Source: Sphingomonas edaphi (GTDB lineage Bacteria > Pseudomonadota > Alphaproteobacteria > Sphingomonadales > Sphingomonadaceae). From it: DNA of 64,000 nt. The translations under genes and the position numbers were made by a program. This document shows positions 55,100 to 62,828 of the stretch, in pieces. The stretch covers positions 124,001 to 188,000 of the forward strand of contig NZ_QXTF01000003.1 of assembly GCF_003583725.1 (NCBI RefSeq), in the 5' to 3' direction. Below the pieces are notes generated by a model that did no database searches, had not been told where the DNA came from, and saw only the letters and a list, made by a program, of their open reading frames with translations. Positions within the stretch are counted from its first letter, which is position 1. Each line of letters begins with the position of its first letter.

Positions 55100-55334
55100 G
55101 CAACTTGGCGTCGGCATGCCAACCCATTGCGACGCGCATCTGTACCGCTGGCCGTGATCCAGTTTCCGGCCGTTCCTTCACCTTAGTCTAGGAAGTCGGA
55201 CGTCGACCAAAAGTCGCCATTCAACCCCCGCTACGACCGACAATGAAGCCCAGGAAAAGGCGTTTCGTAGCTGCAAAGCGGAATTTCATCGCCCGTGTAT
55301 CGACGGCTAAGCAGGAGACTGATAGCGACAGACG

Positions 55335-56819
55335 ATGCCGTTGCATTCGTCCCTTAAGGCCCTGCTCGATAACGTTCTCGACGCTGTCGTGGTGGTTGAT
55401 CGCGACGGTATCATTCGCGGATGGAATCAGGTCGCCGAACGATCATTCGGGTGGACAGAGAAAGAAGCGATTGGGCAGTCACTAGGCGAAATGATTGTCC
55501 CGCCAGAACACCGCGATGGCCACCGACGGGGCATGGAACGCTTCAACCGAACCGGCGAAGCGCATGTACTCAACAAAAGGCTGACGCTCAGTGGACTTAC
55601 CAAAAGCGGACTAACAATTCCGGTTGAGCTGACGATCACTGAGGTCCGGACGCCGACCGGAGCAGCATTTGTCGGATTCCTGCGCGATGTCAGCGACCAA
55701 GAGCGGGCTGCTCTGCAGACCAAGCAGCTCGCGCTTGAAAGCCGCCTGATGTTTGAATTGACCGCCCTCGCATCCGAACGCCCAACCCTTGATGAGGCAT
55801 TTGAAGCGGCGCTCGATGCAATCTGTGAACTGACTGGTTGGCCCTTAGGTCATGCCTATGACGTGTCCGAGGACGGAGAACGGATGGTATCGCGCGGCTG
55901 GAGCCGAGATGCTCGCGAAATTGCGCCTGCATTCGTGGATCGGACAGAGAAAACAACGTTCTCGAGGGGAGTCGGCCTGCCCGGGCGAATCCTCGACACG
56001 GGCAAGTCGGCGTGGATTGAGCGTACTAGCAAGGATGCCAACTTTCCTCGTGCGGGCCTAGGATTTGAAAGCGCGTTCGGGTTTCCCGTTTTGAGCCGAG
56101 GACGATGCATCGCGATCTTCGAATTTTTTTCTCGCGATTCCATGCCTCCCGACGAGCATATTCTGAAATTGGTGCAATCGCTGGGCGCTCAAGTCGGGCG
56201 GGTGTTCGAGCACCGACGGACTGAAGAGCGGCGTCAGATTCTCATGAACGAACTCGCGCATCGGACGAAAAACCTGTTGTCCGTAATCCAAGGCATCGCA
56301 CAGCAAACTTTCGGCAAGAAGGACCAAGTCGACTCTAATGAAGCCTTGCAGCTGTTTTGCGCGCGACTGAGCGCGCTTGGACGGGCCCAGACGGTATTGT
56401 TCGGCGATAAACCTGGTGAGCTTGCGCTAGGAGAAATAATTAGACGTTCGGTCGAGGGCTGCGGAGTCGATTTCCAGCGCGTTGGCTATAATGGACCGCT
56501 CATTGAACTGGGAAGTTCAGCAAGCGTCATGATGTCGCTTGCAATACATGAATTGTGCACCAATTCGTTCAAGTACGGTGCGTTGTCGGTCGGCGAAGGG
56601 AGGGTTGCAATCACTTGGGAAGAGTCATCCAGCGGACCCAAGGGCTTCAATCTGCGCTGGGAAGAGTTGGGCGGCCCACCAGTCGTTCCACCTCTGAAAA
56701 CTGGTTTCGGGCATCAAATTCTGCAACGTGCAGTTGAACGCGAAACAGGCGGACGAGCACAGATCAGTTTCGAAGTAAGCGGGCTCGTTTATGAGCTTAA
56801 CGATGCTTCATTCTTCTGA
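55335..56819 (+). CDS. PAS-GAF sensor histidine kinase, HWE family
   Basis: 494-residue soluble kinase. PAS domain at about 5-125 (VVVDRDGIIRGWNQVAERSF), GAF at about 150-295, then HWE-type transmitter. The phosphoacceptor His is in MNELAHRTKNLLSVIQG near residue 308, the N box in IHELCTNSFKYGAL and the Trp-x-Glu motif in LRWEELGGPPV. No cognate response regulator lies next to it, so it is an orphan kinase. Similar kinases serve light, redox or general stress responses; the ligand is unknown. Confidence 0.9.
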   Translation: MPLHSSLKALLDNVLDAVVVVDRDGIIRGWNQVAERSFGWTEKEAIGQSLGEMIVPPEHRDGHRRGMERFNRTGEAHVLNKRLTLSGLTKSGLTIPVELTITEVRTPTGAAFVGFLRDVSDQERAALQTKQLALESRLMFELTALASERPTLDEAFEAALDAICELTGWPLGHAYDVSEDGERMVSRGWSRDAREIAPAFVDRTEKTTFSRGVGLPGRILDTGKSAWIERTSKDANFPRAGLGFESAFGFPVLSRGRCIAIFEFFSRDSMPPDEHILKLVQSLGAQVGRVFEHRRTEERRQILMNELAHRTKNLLSVIQGIAQQTFGKKDQVDSNEALQLFCARLSALGRAQTVLFGDKPGELALGEIIRRSVEGCGVDFQRVGYNGPLIELGSSASVMMSLAIHELCTNSFKYGALSVGEGRVAITWEESSSGPKGFNLRWEELGGPPVVPPLKTGFGHQILQRAVERETGGRAQISFEVSGLVYELNDASFF

Positions 56820-56868
56820 GATTCATTGAGCGCGGGGGCGGTCGGCTGATCGTGCGGAAATAGCCTGT

Positions 56869-56959
56869 GCAATGTCCGCTTTCCACCCATTTCAGCCGTT
56901 CGCGAGGTGCGCGCGGGTTGGTCCATCTACGGCCGATAAGGGTGGAAAGCGGTCATTAG
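56869..56959. repeat. Dispersed intergenic repeat, short hairpin copy
   Basis: Near-perfect 18-bp inverted repeat: AATGTCCGCTTTCCACCC (56871-56888) and GGGTGGAAAGCGGTCATT (56940-56957), 17 of 18 pairs, 51-nt loop. The right end supplies the TAA stop of the adjacent 147-aa gene. Confidence 0.75.
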
Positions 56960-57399
56960 CCGGACACCGTCGTTCGGTTCCGCATGGTCCAATAAAGCGC
57001 GCCGCTGATTGCCGTACTTCCGATCAACCAAACGAGGTCGCGCCAACCCCAAATCCCGCCTGACCAATATGGATTTGATCGGATCAGCGCGATCCAAATC
57101 CCTGGCGTAAACGCCGTGACAACCGCGAAATCCAAGCCAGCCAATAGAAGGATGAATCTCAAAACCGGAGCGCCGGTCCGCTTCGTCAATTTAGGCGCCA
57201 GCGAAATCACGTAGCCTAGCAATGCGGTCCAAACGATGGCGAGCAGCGCATAGGCCTTAATGACCGCGCTTCGCGCTATGTCGGTGAACAATCCATCATC
57301 GAGCTGCAAAAGATACATCACGATTGCCGCGAAAGAGATGAAGTTGATCCCACCGGTCAGAAGCCACGGCATTAGATTTTTCGTTCGGGTCGCTTCCAT
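56956..57399 (-). CDS. Small integral membrane protein, 147 aa
   Basis: 147 residues with about four hydrophobic segments (GINFISFAAIVMYLLQL, AYALLAIVWTALLGYVISL, then a third and fourth near the C-terminus). No signature recognised. The stop codon lies inside the end of a repeat element (TAA in GGCTAATGACCGC on the minus strand), so the present C-terminus may have been set by the repeat insertion. ATG at 57399 is the only good start. Confidence 0.65.
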   Translation of the reverse strand: MEATRTKNLMPWLLTGGINFISFAAIVMYLLQLDDGLFTDIARSAVIKAYALLAIVWTALLGYVISLAPKLTKRTGAPVLRFILLLAGLDFAVVTAFTPGIWIALIRSNPYWSGGIWGWRDLVWLIGSTAISGALYWTMRNRTTVSG

Positions 57400-57422
57400 C
57401 GCAGCCAGTTTGGCGCTTCATC

Positions 57423-57542
57423 CTAATGACCGCAATGGGTCGGCGTTAGTCGCTACGCCATTTGCTGAACGAAGGGCTGGGAACGAGGCAACATCTGCCT
57501 GGCTATTCGTGACTTCTGACCGGGGTGGAAAGCGGTCATTAG
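57423..57542. repeat. Dispersed intergenic repeat, copy 3 (perfect terminal inverted repeats)
   Basis: 120 bp between CTAATGACCGC (57423-57433) and its exact inverse GCGGTCATTAG (57532-57542). Inside are TGGGTCGG, then TTTGCTGAACGAAGGGCTGG (57461-57480) and GGGTGGAAAGC. Confidence 0.8.
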
Positions 57543-57557
57543 CAATTGATGGATGGC

Positions 57558-57935
57558 TCAGCCCTCAGTCCAGAACGAAATTGAGGTGTGTCCCTTCGTC
57601 GCCACCGGGACGCCATTGATATCCTTAGCGGGACCGAACCGCGCCCTCCGCAGCAAAAGCCTGCAAGGTATGGCGTCTAGCCGCTTGTACGCACTGGAAC
57701 GGATCACTTTGCAGCTGCTCACTCGACCATCGGCACCGATGTCAAACGCTATGGTGACGTAGCCCTGCTCGTCAGCCCTGGCGGATGCGTCAGGATAGTC
57801 GGTGGGCTTGATCCAATCACGACGATTCAGAGGCGTTGCGCCACCAAAATCGCTCTCCGGCAGGGACCATGGAGCTTGGGCGAGCGCCGGCGAACAAATC
57901 AGAAGTACACCAAGTGCCGATGACAAAAATTTCAT
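57558..57935 (-). CDS. Secreted TonB-C-domain protein, 125 aa
   Basis: 125 residues. A cleavable signal peptide (MKFLSSALGVLLICSPALAQ) is followed directly by a TonB C-terminal-like domain: DEQGYVTIAFDIGADGRVSS, then CRLLLRRARFGPAKDINGVP. There is no Pro-rich spacer and no retained anchor, so it cannot work as a normal TonB; it is a stand-alone periplasmic version, often annotated energy transducer TonB. ATG at 57935 is chosen since it begins the signal. Confidence 0.72.
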   Translation of the reverse strand: MKFLSSALGVLLICSPALAQAPWSLPESDFGGATPLNRRDWIKPTDYPDASARADEQGYVTIAFDIGADGRVSSCKVIRSSAYKRLDAIPCRLLLRRARFGPAKDINGVPVATKGHTSISFWTEG

Positions 57936-57976
57936 CCAGTCACAATACGTCCGACTTACCCACGTGCAAGGCATTC

Positions 57977-57997
57977 CTAATGTCCGCAATGGGTCGG
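57977..57997. repeat. Isolated end of the dispersed repeat
   Basis: CTAATGTCCGCAATGGGTCG, matching the left end of copy 3; no partner end is seen in the next 150 bp, which lie in coding sequence. Confidence 0.6.
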
Positions 57998-58031
57998 AAG
58001 CTGACGCTAGCGCTATGGCGTCGCCCGCCCG

Positions 58032-58772
58032 TCATCGCTGCGTTCGATCCTTCAGTAGCGGAACGCACAAGGCGAGTTGCATCATCCCGGATTCCGGGTC
58101 GAGCAGCGGAGCGGCCGCGGTAGCTGCCGCCTCGTCGTCGAGCGCCTTCTTTGCCGCCACGAGGGCGGTCCCGCTTTTGCCATCAAGGGCGAGCGCTGCG
58201 GCGCGGTCGGCCTGGCGTGAAAGCGCAGCGCTTTCGTCACCCTTCGACCGCGCCGCCGCTGCCCGATAGGAAGCATGGCAGCCGTTGAGCCGCGGGTCGA
58301 TCACCGAAGCAGGAACCAGAGAGCGAAGCGCAAGCGAGCCGTTGCCGGCTGCTTTGAAAAAGGCTCCGCAGCGCGTATCTTCCGAAGTGCGCCAGTCGGC
58401 GAACTCATCGGCCGAGAGACTCCTTTTCTTTTCCTCGGCCTCTTCCGCATACAAAGCTACGAAGGCGAGCCCCACGTCGTAGTTCATTTCGCCGAAATTC
58501 GCTGCGTCTTCGCCCAGTCGGCCGTGGATCGCATTCAGCCGCTCGTTGGGAAGCGTCGGCTTGCCGGTTCTCTGCAGCCACAGCGCATAGCCGGTGCACT
58601 GCATCTGACTCAGCCGAGCACTCGGCATAGCCGTCAACTTCAGCAGTTGCCCCATGGTTAGCTCATCAAGGGCCGTTCCCGTCTGCTCTTTGCCCTGTCT
58701 AACCTTCTGATCGAGAAATTCTTGGGGCAGCCCCTGCAAGGCAAGTACGGCAAACAGAAGCTGCAGCAACAT
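58032..58772 (-). CDS. Hypothetical secreted protein, 246 aa
   Basis: 246 residues. The N-terminus (MLLQLLFAVLALQGLPQEFL) may be a signal sequence. The rest is helical and Ala-rich (e.g. DESAALSRQADRAAALALDG) with several cysteines (TGYAL preceded by Cys, DTRCGAFF, LNGCHASY, LALCVPLL). No family recognised. A repeat copy lies 53 bp upstream of the start. Confidence 0.65.
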   Translation of the reverse strand: MLLQLLFAVLALQGLPQEFLDQKVRQGKEQTGTALDELTMGQLLKLTAMPSARLSQMQCTGYALWLQRTGKPTLPNERLNAIHGRLGEDAANFGEMNYDVGLAFVALYAEEAEEKKRSLSADEFADWRTSEDTRCGAFFKAAGNGSLALRSLVPASVIDPRLNGCHASYRAAAARSKGDESAALSRQADRAAALALDGKSGTALVAAKKALDDEAAATAAAPLLDPESGMMQLALCVPLLKDRTQR

Positions 58773-58824
58773 CGTCTTTTCCCCCTCTAAAGAGACATTG
58801 CCGCCAGCCTTGATCCGGTCAAGC

Positions 58825-58945
58825 GCAATGCCCGCTTCGGGTCACGGTAAGCCCTGACGCAATTAGCTGTACGAACGACCGGGAACGGTATCGAGGCCGC
58901 CTAGATGAGCGCGACGTCCTAGCGGGGTAGAAAGAGGACATTCAG
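58825..58945. repeat. Dispersed intergenic repeat, copy 4
   Basis: Left end GCAATGCCCGCTTCGGGTC, middle TAGCTGTACGAACGACCGGG (58864-58883), right end GGGGTAGAAAGAGGACATTC. Same order as copy 3 with degenerate ends. It fills the spacer between two divergent small genes. Confidence 0.5.
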
Positions 58946-58968
58946 CTGCGCTGGCGCAGGGTGAAACG

Positions 58969-59322
58969 ATGAAGAAGTCTATCGTCGGAGCGTTGTTCTC
59001 GATCATGATCGCCGCGCCTGCTGGTGCGACGGGCGGGCTAATATGCCGGACTCCCGACCCTCGCCAGATAGAGCTGAGCCTTGTGATCAGCCATACGATA
59101 GTGTCGTCGGTAGTCTCGGCGTCTCTTCGCGAAGGACGGTCAGATGTGCCGGTTCGCGTTGCGCAATCGTGGCTGGATCCCAGTGAATTGCGTCTCGACT
59201 TGGTCGATCCCAATGCCCTTAGGCATGAATTGCGATTACGCGTAAAACGCTACGGCGAAACGTTCGACGGGACGCTGTGGCGGGGCGGCAAGAAGCGCTG
59301 GGTGCGGTGTCGCGAGAGTTAG
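58969..59322 (+). CDS. Small secreted protein, 117 aa
   Basis: 117 residues with a signal peptide (MKKSIVGALFSIMIAAPAGA). The mature chain begins with Cys in GLICRTPDPRQIELSLVISH, continues PVRVAQSWLDPSELRLDLVD and ends basic (GGKKRWVRCRES). The pattern is mostly beta. Two cysteines may form a disulfide. Family unknown. A repeat copy begins 14 bp after the stop. Confidence 0.65.
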   Translation: MKKSIVGALFSIMIAAPAGATGGLICRTPDPRQIELSLVISHTIVSSVVSASLREGRSDVPVRVAQSWLDPSELRLDLVDPNALRHELRLRVKRYGETFDGTLWRGGKKRWVRCRES

Positions 59323-59335
59323 CAGCCGCGCGCTC

Positions 59336-59473
59336 CGCTTGTCCGCAATGGCTCGGCTGGGACCGGTATGGGTTGCCGTGTGCCGTGACATGAAATGCTA
59401 AACGAACAGCCGGAAACGAGATGCGGGCGGCGAAGCGGCACTGAGGCTGGGCGTGGTGAAAGGCGGACATTTT
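59336..59473. repeat. Dispersed intergenic repeat, copy 5
   Basis: Left end CTTGTCCGCAATGGCTCGG (59338-59356), middle ATGCTAAACGAACAGCCGGA (59395-59414), right end AAAGGCGGACATTTT. Same internal order as copy 3. Confidence 0.55.
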
Positions 59474-59533
59474 GCATCCCCGCTGATATGCTTGCGCTGA
59501 AATGGGGGGCTTATCCGCAAATGGCTCATAGGA

Positions 59534-60487
59534 TTGGCGGCCGTCTTAGCCTTAGTTTCAATTTCGTTCTTGGTGAGTCCTTGGCCCAGCATACTTCTGG
59601 TCCGCGCCGTATTTGACCATGGCGCCGCGGAAGCTTCACGGAAGCTGGAGCCGTACTTGCCCTCCGCAGTGGCTACCACCACTCACCGCTACGATCCGGC
59701 CAACCCGAGCGCCGTGCTTGACATCCATCGTGCAGTTGAAGGGGCAACTGGGCCGACGGTTGTTTGGGTGCACGGTGGCGGTTTCGTGTCGGGTCAGCGA
59801 CGCGATATCACCAACTATGCGAAGGTTTTGGCCGGACATGGCTTCACGGTAGTCAACGTCGATTACACAATTGCGCCGGAAGCCCATTATCCGGAACCCG
59901 TCCGTCAGGTGAGCCAAGCCTTGGCCTATCTGAGCCGGGAGGGTGCGAAGCTGAGAGTGAATGCCGACCACATGGTTTTGGCTGGCGACAGCGCGGGTGC
60001 TCAAATTGCTGCTCAAAGCGCGGCGATCATCACTAATCCCGCATATGCCAAGCTTGTAGGTATTGAGCCGGGCATCCGGCCAGAGCAGTTGGCCGGCGCT
60101 CTGCTGTACTGCGGGGTCTACGACATCTCCGGCATGGGGCGCGATGGCGGAATCTTAGGGTGGTTCGTCCAATCAGCAGGATGGGCATACAGCGGCAAAC
60201 GTGAATGGCGGGACGATGCGCGGTTTCGCACCATGTCAGTGGCACCGCACCTCAATAGCAGCTTTCCGCCGGCTTTCGTTAGCGCTGGGAACGCTGATCC
60301 ACTCGGGCCTCAATCCGTGGCCATGGCCAAGGCCCTTAAACAGGCGGGAATTGCGGTCGAGACGTTGTTTTACCCGAGCGATTATAAGCCGCCGCTCGGT
60401 CACGAATATCAATTCGACCTTACTGGTGAGGCCGGTAGGATGGCGCTGAGAAAGTCCGTGACATGGTTGCGACAACTGCCACGCTGA
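59534..60487 (+). CDS. Alpha/beta hydrolase (HSL/carboxylesterase-like)
   Basis: About 317 residues. An N-terminal hydrophobic segment (ALVSISFLVSPWPSILLVRA) precedes a hydrolase of the hormone-sensitive-lipase type. The oxyanion motif is VVWVHGGGFVSGQRR, the nucleophile elbow LAGDSAGAQIA, the acid in SAGNADPLGPQ and the His in LGHEYQF. It probably acts on short-chain esters. The start is uncertain: no ATG is in frame after the stop at 59498, so the TTG at 59534 (or another near codon) is used. The TGA lies in a repeat-like end (CTGATGTCCGC at 60484). Confidence 0.82.
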   Translation: MAAVLALVSISFLVSPWPSILLVRAVFDHGAAEASRKLEPYLPSAVATTTHRYDPANPSAVLDIHRAVEGATGPTVVWVHGGGFVSGQRRDITNYAKVLAGHGFTVVNVDYTIAPEAHYPEPVRQVSQALAYLSREGAKLRVNADHMVLAGDSAGAQIAAQSAAIITNPAYAKLVGIEPGIRPEQLAGALLYCGVYDISGMGRDGGILGWFVQSAGWAYSGKREWRDDARFRTMSVAPHLNSSFPPAFVSAGNADPLGPQSVAMAKALKQAGIAVETLFYPSDYKPPLGHEYQFDLTGEAGRMALRKSVTWLRQLPR

Positions 60488-60500
60488 TGTCCGCTTCGGG
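60484..60500. repeat. Isolated end of the dispersed repeat
   Basis: CTGATGTCCGCTTCGGG; 10 of 11 positions match CTAATGTCCGC. It overlaps the hydrolase stop codon. A full partner end is not clear. Confidence 0.4.
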
Positions 60501-60605
60501 GCGCAGCCAGAACGCCCGTTTCGGACCCAACGACCGGAAACTGAAAAGGAGCGACCTGGATCAGCTCAAGATCTTAGCGAGTGGCAAGTGGGCATTGTCG
60601 CCAAC

Positions 60606-60914
60606 TTATTCCGCTACTGCTGCCGCCTGCGCGCTTGCGACCAGCTCCTGAAGCGCAGCCATGTGCGCGGCGAATGCCTTGCGCCCGGCGCGTGTAAGCG
60701 ACGCCCAGGTACGCTGCCGCCCATCTTGCGCCGCCTTGCGGAGGCGAACGTAGCCCTCCTCGCCCAGCGCGGCGAGATGCTTGGACAGCACGGAGTCGCT
60801 CACCTCCACAATGTCACGAATGGTAGCGAATTCTGCTTCTTCTACGCGGGCGAGGAGTGCTGCGATCTGCAGCCGCGCTGGGGCGTGAAGTGTGGTGTCC
60901 AGCCCGCCGCTCAT
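60606..60914 (-). CDS. Winged-helix transcriptional regulator, 102 aa
   Basis: 102-residue wHTH protein. The recognition helix region is IRDIVEVSDSVLSKHLAALG (about 32-51), followed by the wing KAAQDGRQRTWASLTRAGR. This resembles the ArsR/MarR-like 'HTH_27' group that often regulates itself and a membrane partner. The start overlaps the stop of the upstream membrane gene (ATGA at 60911-60914), so both are coupled. Two palindromes at 61403-61448, ahead of the operon, are candidate operators. Confidence 0.85.
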   Translation of the reverse strand: MSGGLDTTLHAPARLQIAALLARVEEAEFATIRDIVEVSDSVLSKHLAALGEEGYVRLRKAAQDGRQRTWASLTRAGRKAFAAHMAALQELVASAQAAAVAE

Positions 60915-61360
60915 GGCCTAGCCTTCTTATTTAGATCAGAGCGGTAGATTTTCTCCCAGCGCAGGCTTGCGGCCGTGCAGATCACGAAGGTGATGGCGCC
61001 GAAAAGATAGCCGACCGGCTCAGCGCCGCCCCCATCCCGGGCCATCGCTGAAGCCGCCGCCATGGCGAGCACGAATAGCGTGATAAAGATCGTCAGCGGC
61101 CGCGTGGCTCCGGGTTGCCAACCGGAAACGAACATACCGTCACGGCGCCGGTCCTCGCTAACGCAGACAATTAGCAGCGCCATTGCGACAACGATCATCG
61201 CGCCGGCCTGCACGGTTGGCTGTGCGAGCCCCGCAACTAATATGCCTTCAGCTAGACCGAACATTGCATGGCGATGAAAAGGCCAGCGCGCGCGCTGGGC
61301 AAGTTTCATTTCGGTCCGGTCTACTTCGGCCAGCGTCGCAGCGGCTTCGTTCGGGTTCAT
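60911..61360 (-). CDS. Membrane partner of the winged-helix regulator, 149 aa
   Basis: 149 residues with about four hydrophobic helices (MFGLAEGILVAGLAQP, AGAMIVVAMALLIVCV, LTIFITLFVLAMAAASAM, and GYLFGAITFVICTAAS) and a basic C-terminal tail. The cytoplasmic N-terminal ~30 residues are charged. ATG at 61360 is used since the longer frame adds no typical residues. It is translated ahead of, and coupled to, the regulator gene. Role unknown. Confidence 0.78.
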   Translation of the reverse strand: MNPNEAAATLAEVDRTEMKLAQRARWPFHRHAMFGLAEGILVAGLAQPTVQAGAMIVVAMALLIVCVSEDRRRDGMFVSGWQPGATRPLTIFITLFVLAMAAASAMARDGGGAEPVGYLFGAITFVICTAASLRWEKIYRSDLNKKARP

Positions 61361-61402
61361 GGCGTGGGCCTCTCTTTCCATCTTGGAAACTGACTAACGC
61401 CA

Positions 61403-61448
61403 ACTTTCCAATATGGCAAGTAACTTCTTTCCTAGCTGGAAAGAAAGT
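61403..61448. promoter_or_regulatory. Two adjacent palindromes, candidate operator
   Basis: ACTTTCCA-ATA-TGGCAAGT (61403-61421; 7 of 8 arm positions pair) and ACTTCTTTCC-TAGCT-GGAAAGAAAGT (61423-61448; one bulge). They lie 43-88 bp upstream of the membrane/regulator operon start and share the ACTT..TCC core, as expected for autoregulation by a dimeric wHTH protein. Confidence 0.5.
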
Positions 61449-61705
61449 GAATGACCTCATCATCGAGTCCGCATCCGAATGTCGTAACTCAATCCCTACT
61501 CGCTCGAGATGAGGCGGGGTCTTTAGTAACTTGATATGCTAAATGAACGGGCGAAAACGGAATCGGAGCTACTTGGATCACCGCGACGTCGTGGCGGGCC
61601 AGCAAGGCTTAGCGGAGGGCAGGGGGCGTGCAGTCCGGCGCGTTTCGAGTGGTTCAAGCTCCCGGAAATTGTGGTAAAAGCCTCGTCTTGGCAAAGGCGT
61701 GACCG
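61449..61705. other. Gap without a supported gene
   Basis: No gene supported on either strand. At 61536-61563 there is a copy of the repeat's middle box (ATGCTAAATGAACGGGCGAA), 22 of 28 bases matching 59395-59422, without recognisable ends. Confidence 0.45.
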
Positions 61706-61882
61706 ATGGACGACTTTGTTGTCCGCGAGAACATCAAGCGCTTTGAGGCACAACTCCAGTGCGTGGCTGACCGCAGGCAGCGCGCGGTCATTGAGAAATT
61801 GCTCAAGGCTGAGCGTGAGCGGCTCCTAGAGCTCGCGGAGTCGAAATCTTCTGCGGCGTTGGCTCAAACTGGTGGCGCATGA
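61706..61882 (+). CDS. Small helical protein, 58 aa
   Basis: 58-residue protein starting MDDFVVRENIKRFEAQLQCV and containing RAVIEKLLKAERERLLELAE, a charged amphipathic helix that could form a coiled coil. This N-terminal pattern is widespread among small alphaproteobacterial proteins I recall, which supports it as a real gene, though function is unknown. No close partner gene is on the same strand. Confidence 0.7.
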   Translation: MDDFVVRENIKRFEAQLQCVADRRQRAVIEKLLKAERERLLELAESKSSAALAQTGGA

Positions 61883-61978
61883 CAGGCTTTGCTTTTGCGT
61901 TCGTCGGTAGCCGATCACTCGACGCCTTGCTTATGCGGCAAGACTAGTCTGGAGAGCCGCCCCATCGGGTTTTGCCTG

Positions 61979-62161
61979 CTAAATCGCGAGCTTGCTTGCG
62001 TCCTCTTCAGGCGGGCATTCTGGTGGACAAGGCGCCGGCGGCGGGTCAGCCGAGGCCGGCGGTTGCTCGAGTGGGGAGGGTTCGATGAAAGGATTAACTT
62101 CGGGCGGTGGCTCGCCGCTCGGCTCCTCAAATGGTAGTTCCTCTGGGTTAGTCGCGTCCAT
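61979..62161 (-). CDS. Proline-rich 60-aa peptide
   Basis: 60 residues, about one third Pro, also Glu-rich: MDATNPEELPFEEPSGEPPP at the start and PECPPEEDASKLAI at the end. It is disordered, acidic and has no signal peptide. AGGTGAG 5 nt before the ATG supports translation. It begins 13 bp downstream of the dienelactone-hydrolase-like gene on the same strand, so it is probably co-transcribed. Function unknown. Confidence 0.6.
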   Translation of the reverse strand: MDATNPEELPFEEPSGEPPPEVNPFIEPSPLEQPPASADPPPAPCPPECPPEEDASKLAI

Positions 62162-62174
62162 TTTTCTCACCTGT

Positions 62175-62825
62175 TCAAGCTGCCGGGTCCTTCTCCAGAT
62201 AGGCGGCAAACCAGCGAACAGCATCATCTAGCACCATATCGAGGGCGCCTTCCTCCTCGAACAGATGACCGGCGTTCGGAATGATGACCAATGCCTTCGA
62301 GCAATTGAGGCGATCGGCTGCGTCGCGGTTTAGATCGATTACCGGGCCGTCGTTGCCGCCCACCAGCAGCAGGGTCGGCGCTGCTACCTCGACCAACGCG
62401 TGGCCAGCAAGATCGGGTCGACCGCCGCGTGATACGACCGCTTTGATTGCCTCCGGCATCTGTGCAGCCGCAAGTAATGCGGCCCCAGCGCCAGTGCTGG
62501 CACCGAATAATCCGACGGGCAGTGCACGCAATTCAGCTTGGTTGGCCGCCCATTCAACAGCAATCTTAAGTCGGCTCGCGAGCAGTTCGATATCGAACAC
62601 GTTAGAGCGATCCGCTTCCTCCGCCAGCGTCAACAGGTCGATGAGGAGTGTTGCGAAACCAGCGTGGTTGAGTCCGGCAGCTACATGCGAGTTGCGCGGG
62701 CTATGGCGACCACTTCCGCTGCCGTGCGCGAAGATGATTAAACCGCGTGGCTGATCCGGAACGGCGAGAAATGCTTCTAGTGAGACATCGAGGTGCTCAA
62801 TGGTGACTGGAACTGTGTCAATCAT
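62175..62825 (-). CDS. Dienelactone-hydrolase-like alpha/beta hydrolase
   Basis: 216-residue alpha/beta hydrolase. It starts MIDTVPVTIEHLDVSLEAFL, has the strand IIFAHGSGSGRHSPRNSHVA, the nucleophile elbow GLFGASTGAGAALLAAAQ, an acid near LLVGGNDGPVIDL and the His in PNAGHLFEEEGAL. Such proteins are often encoded beside erythromycin-esterase-like and phosphoribosyltransferase genes, as here with the former 3 bp upstream. Substrate unknown. Confidence 0.85.
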   Translation of the reverse strand: MIDTVPVTIEHLDVSLEAFLAVPDQPRGLIIFAHGSGSGRHSPRNSHVAAGLNHAGFATLLIDLLTLAEEADRSNVFDIELLASRLKIAVEWAANQAELRALPVGLFGASTGAGAALLAAAQMPEAIKAVVSRGGRPDLAGHALVEVAAPTLLLVGGNDGPVIDLNRDAADRLNCSKALVIIPNAGHLFEEEGALDMVLDDAVRWFAAYLEKDPAA

Positions 62826-62828
62826 CGC

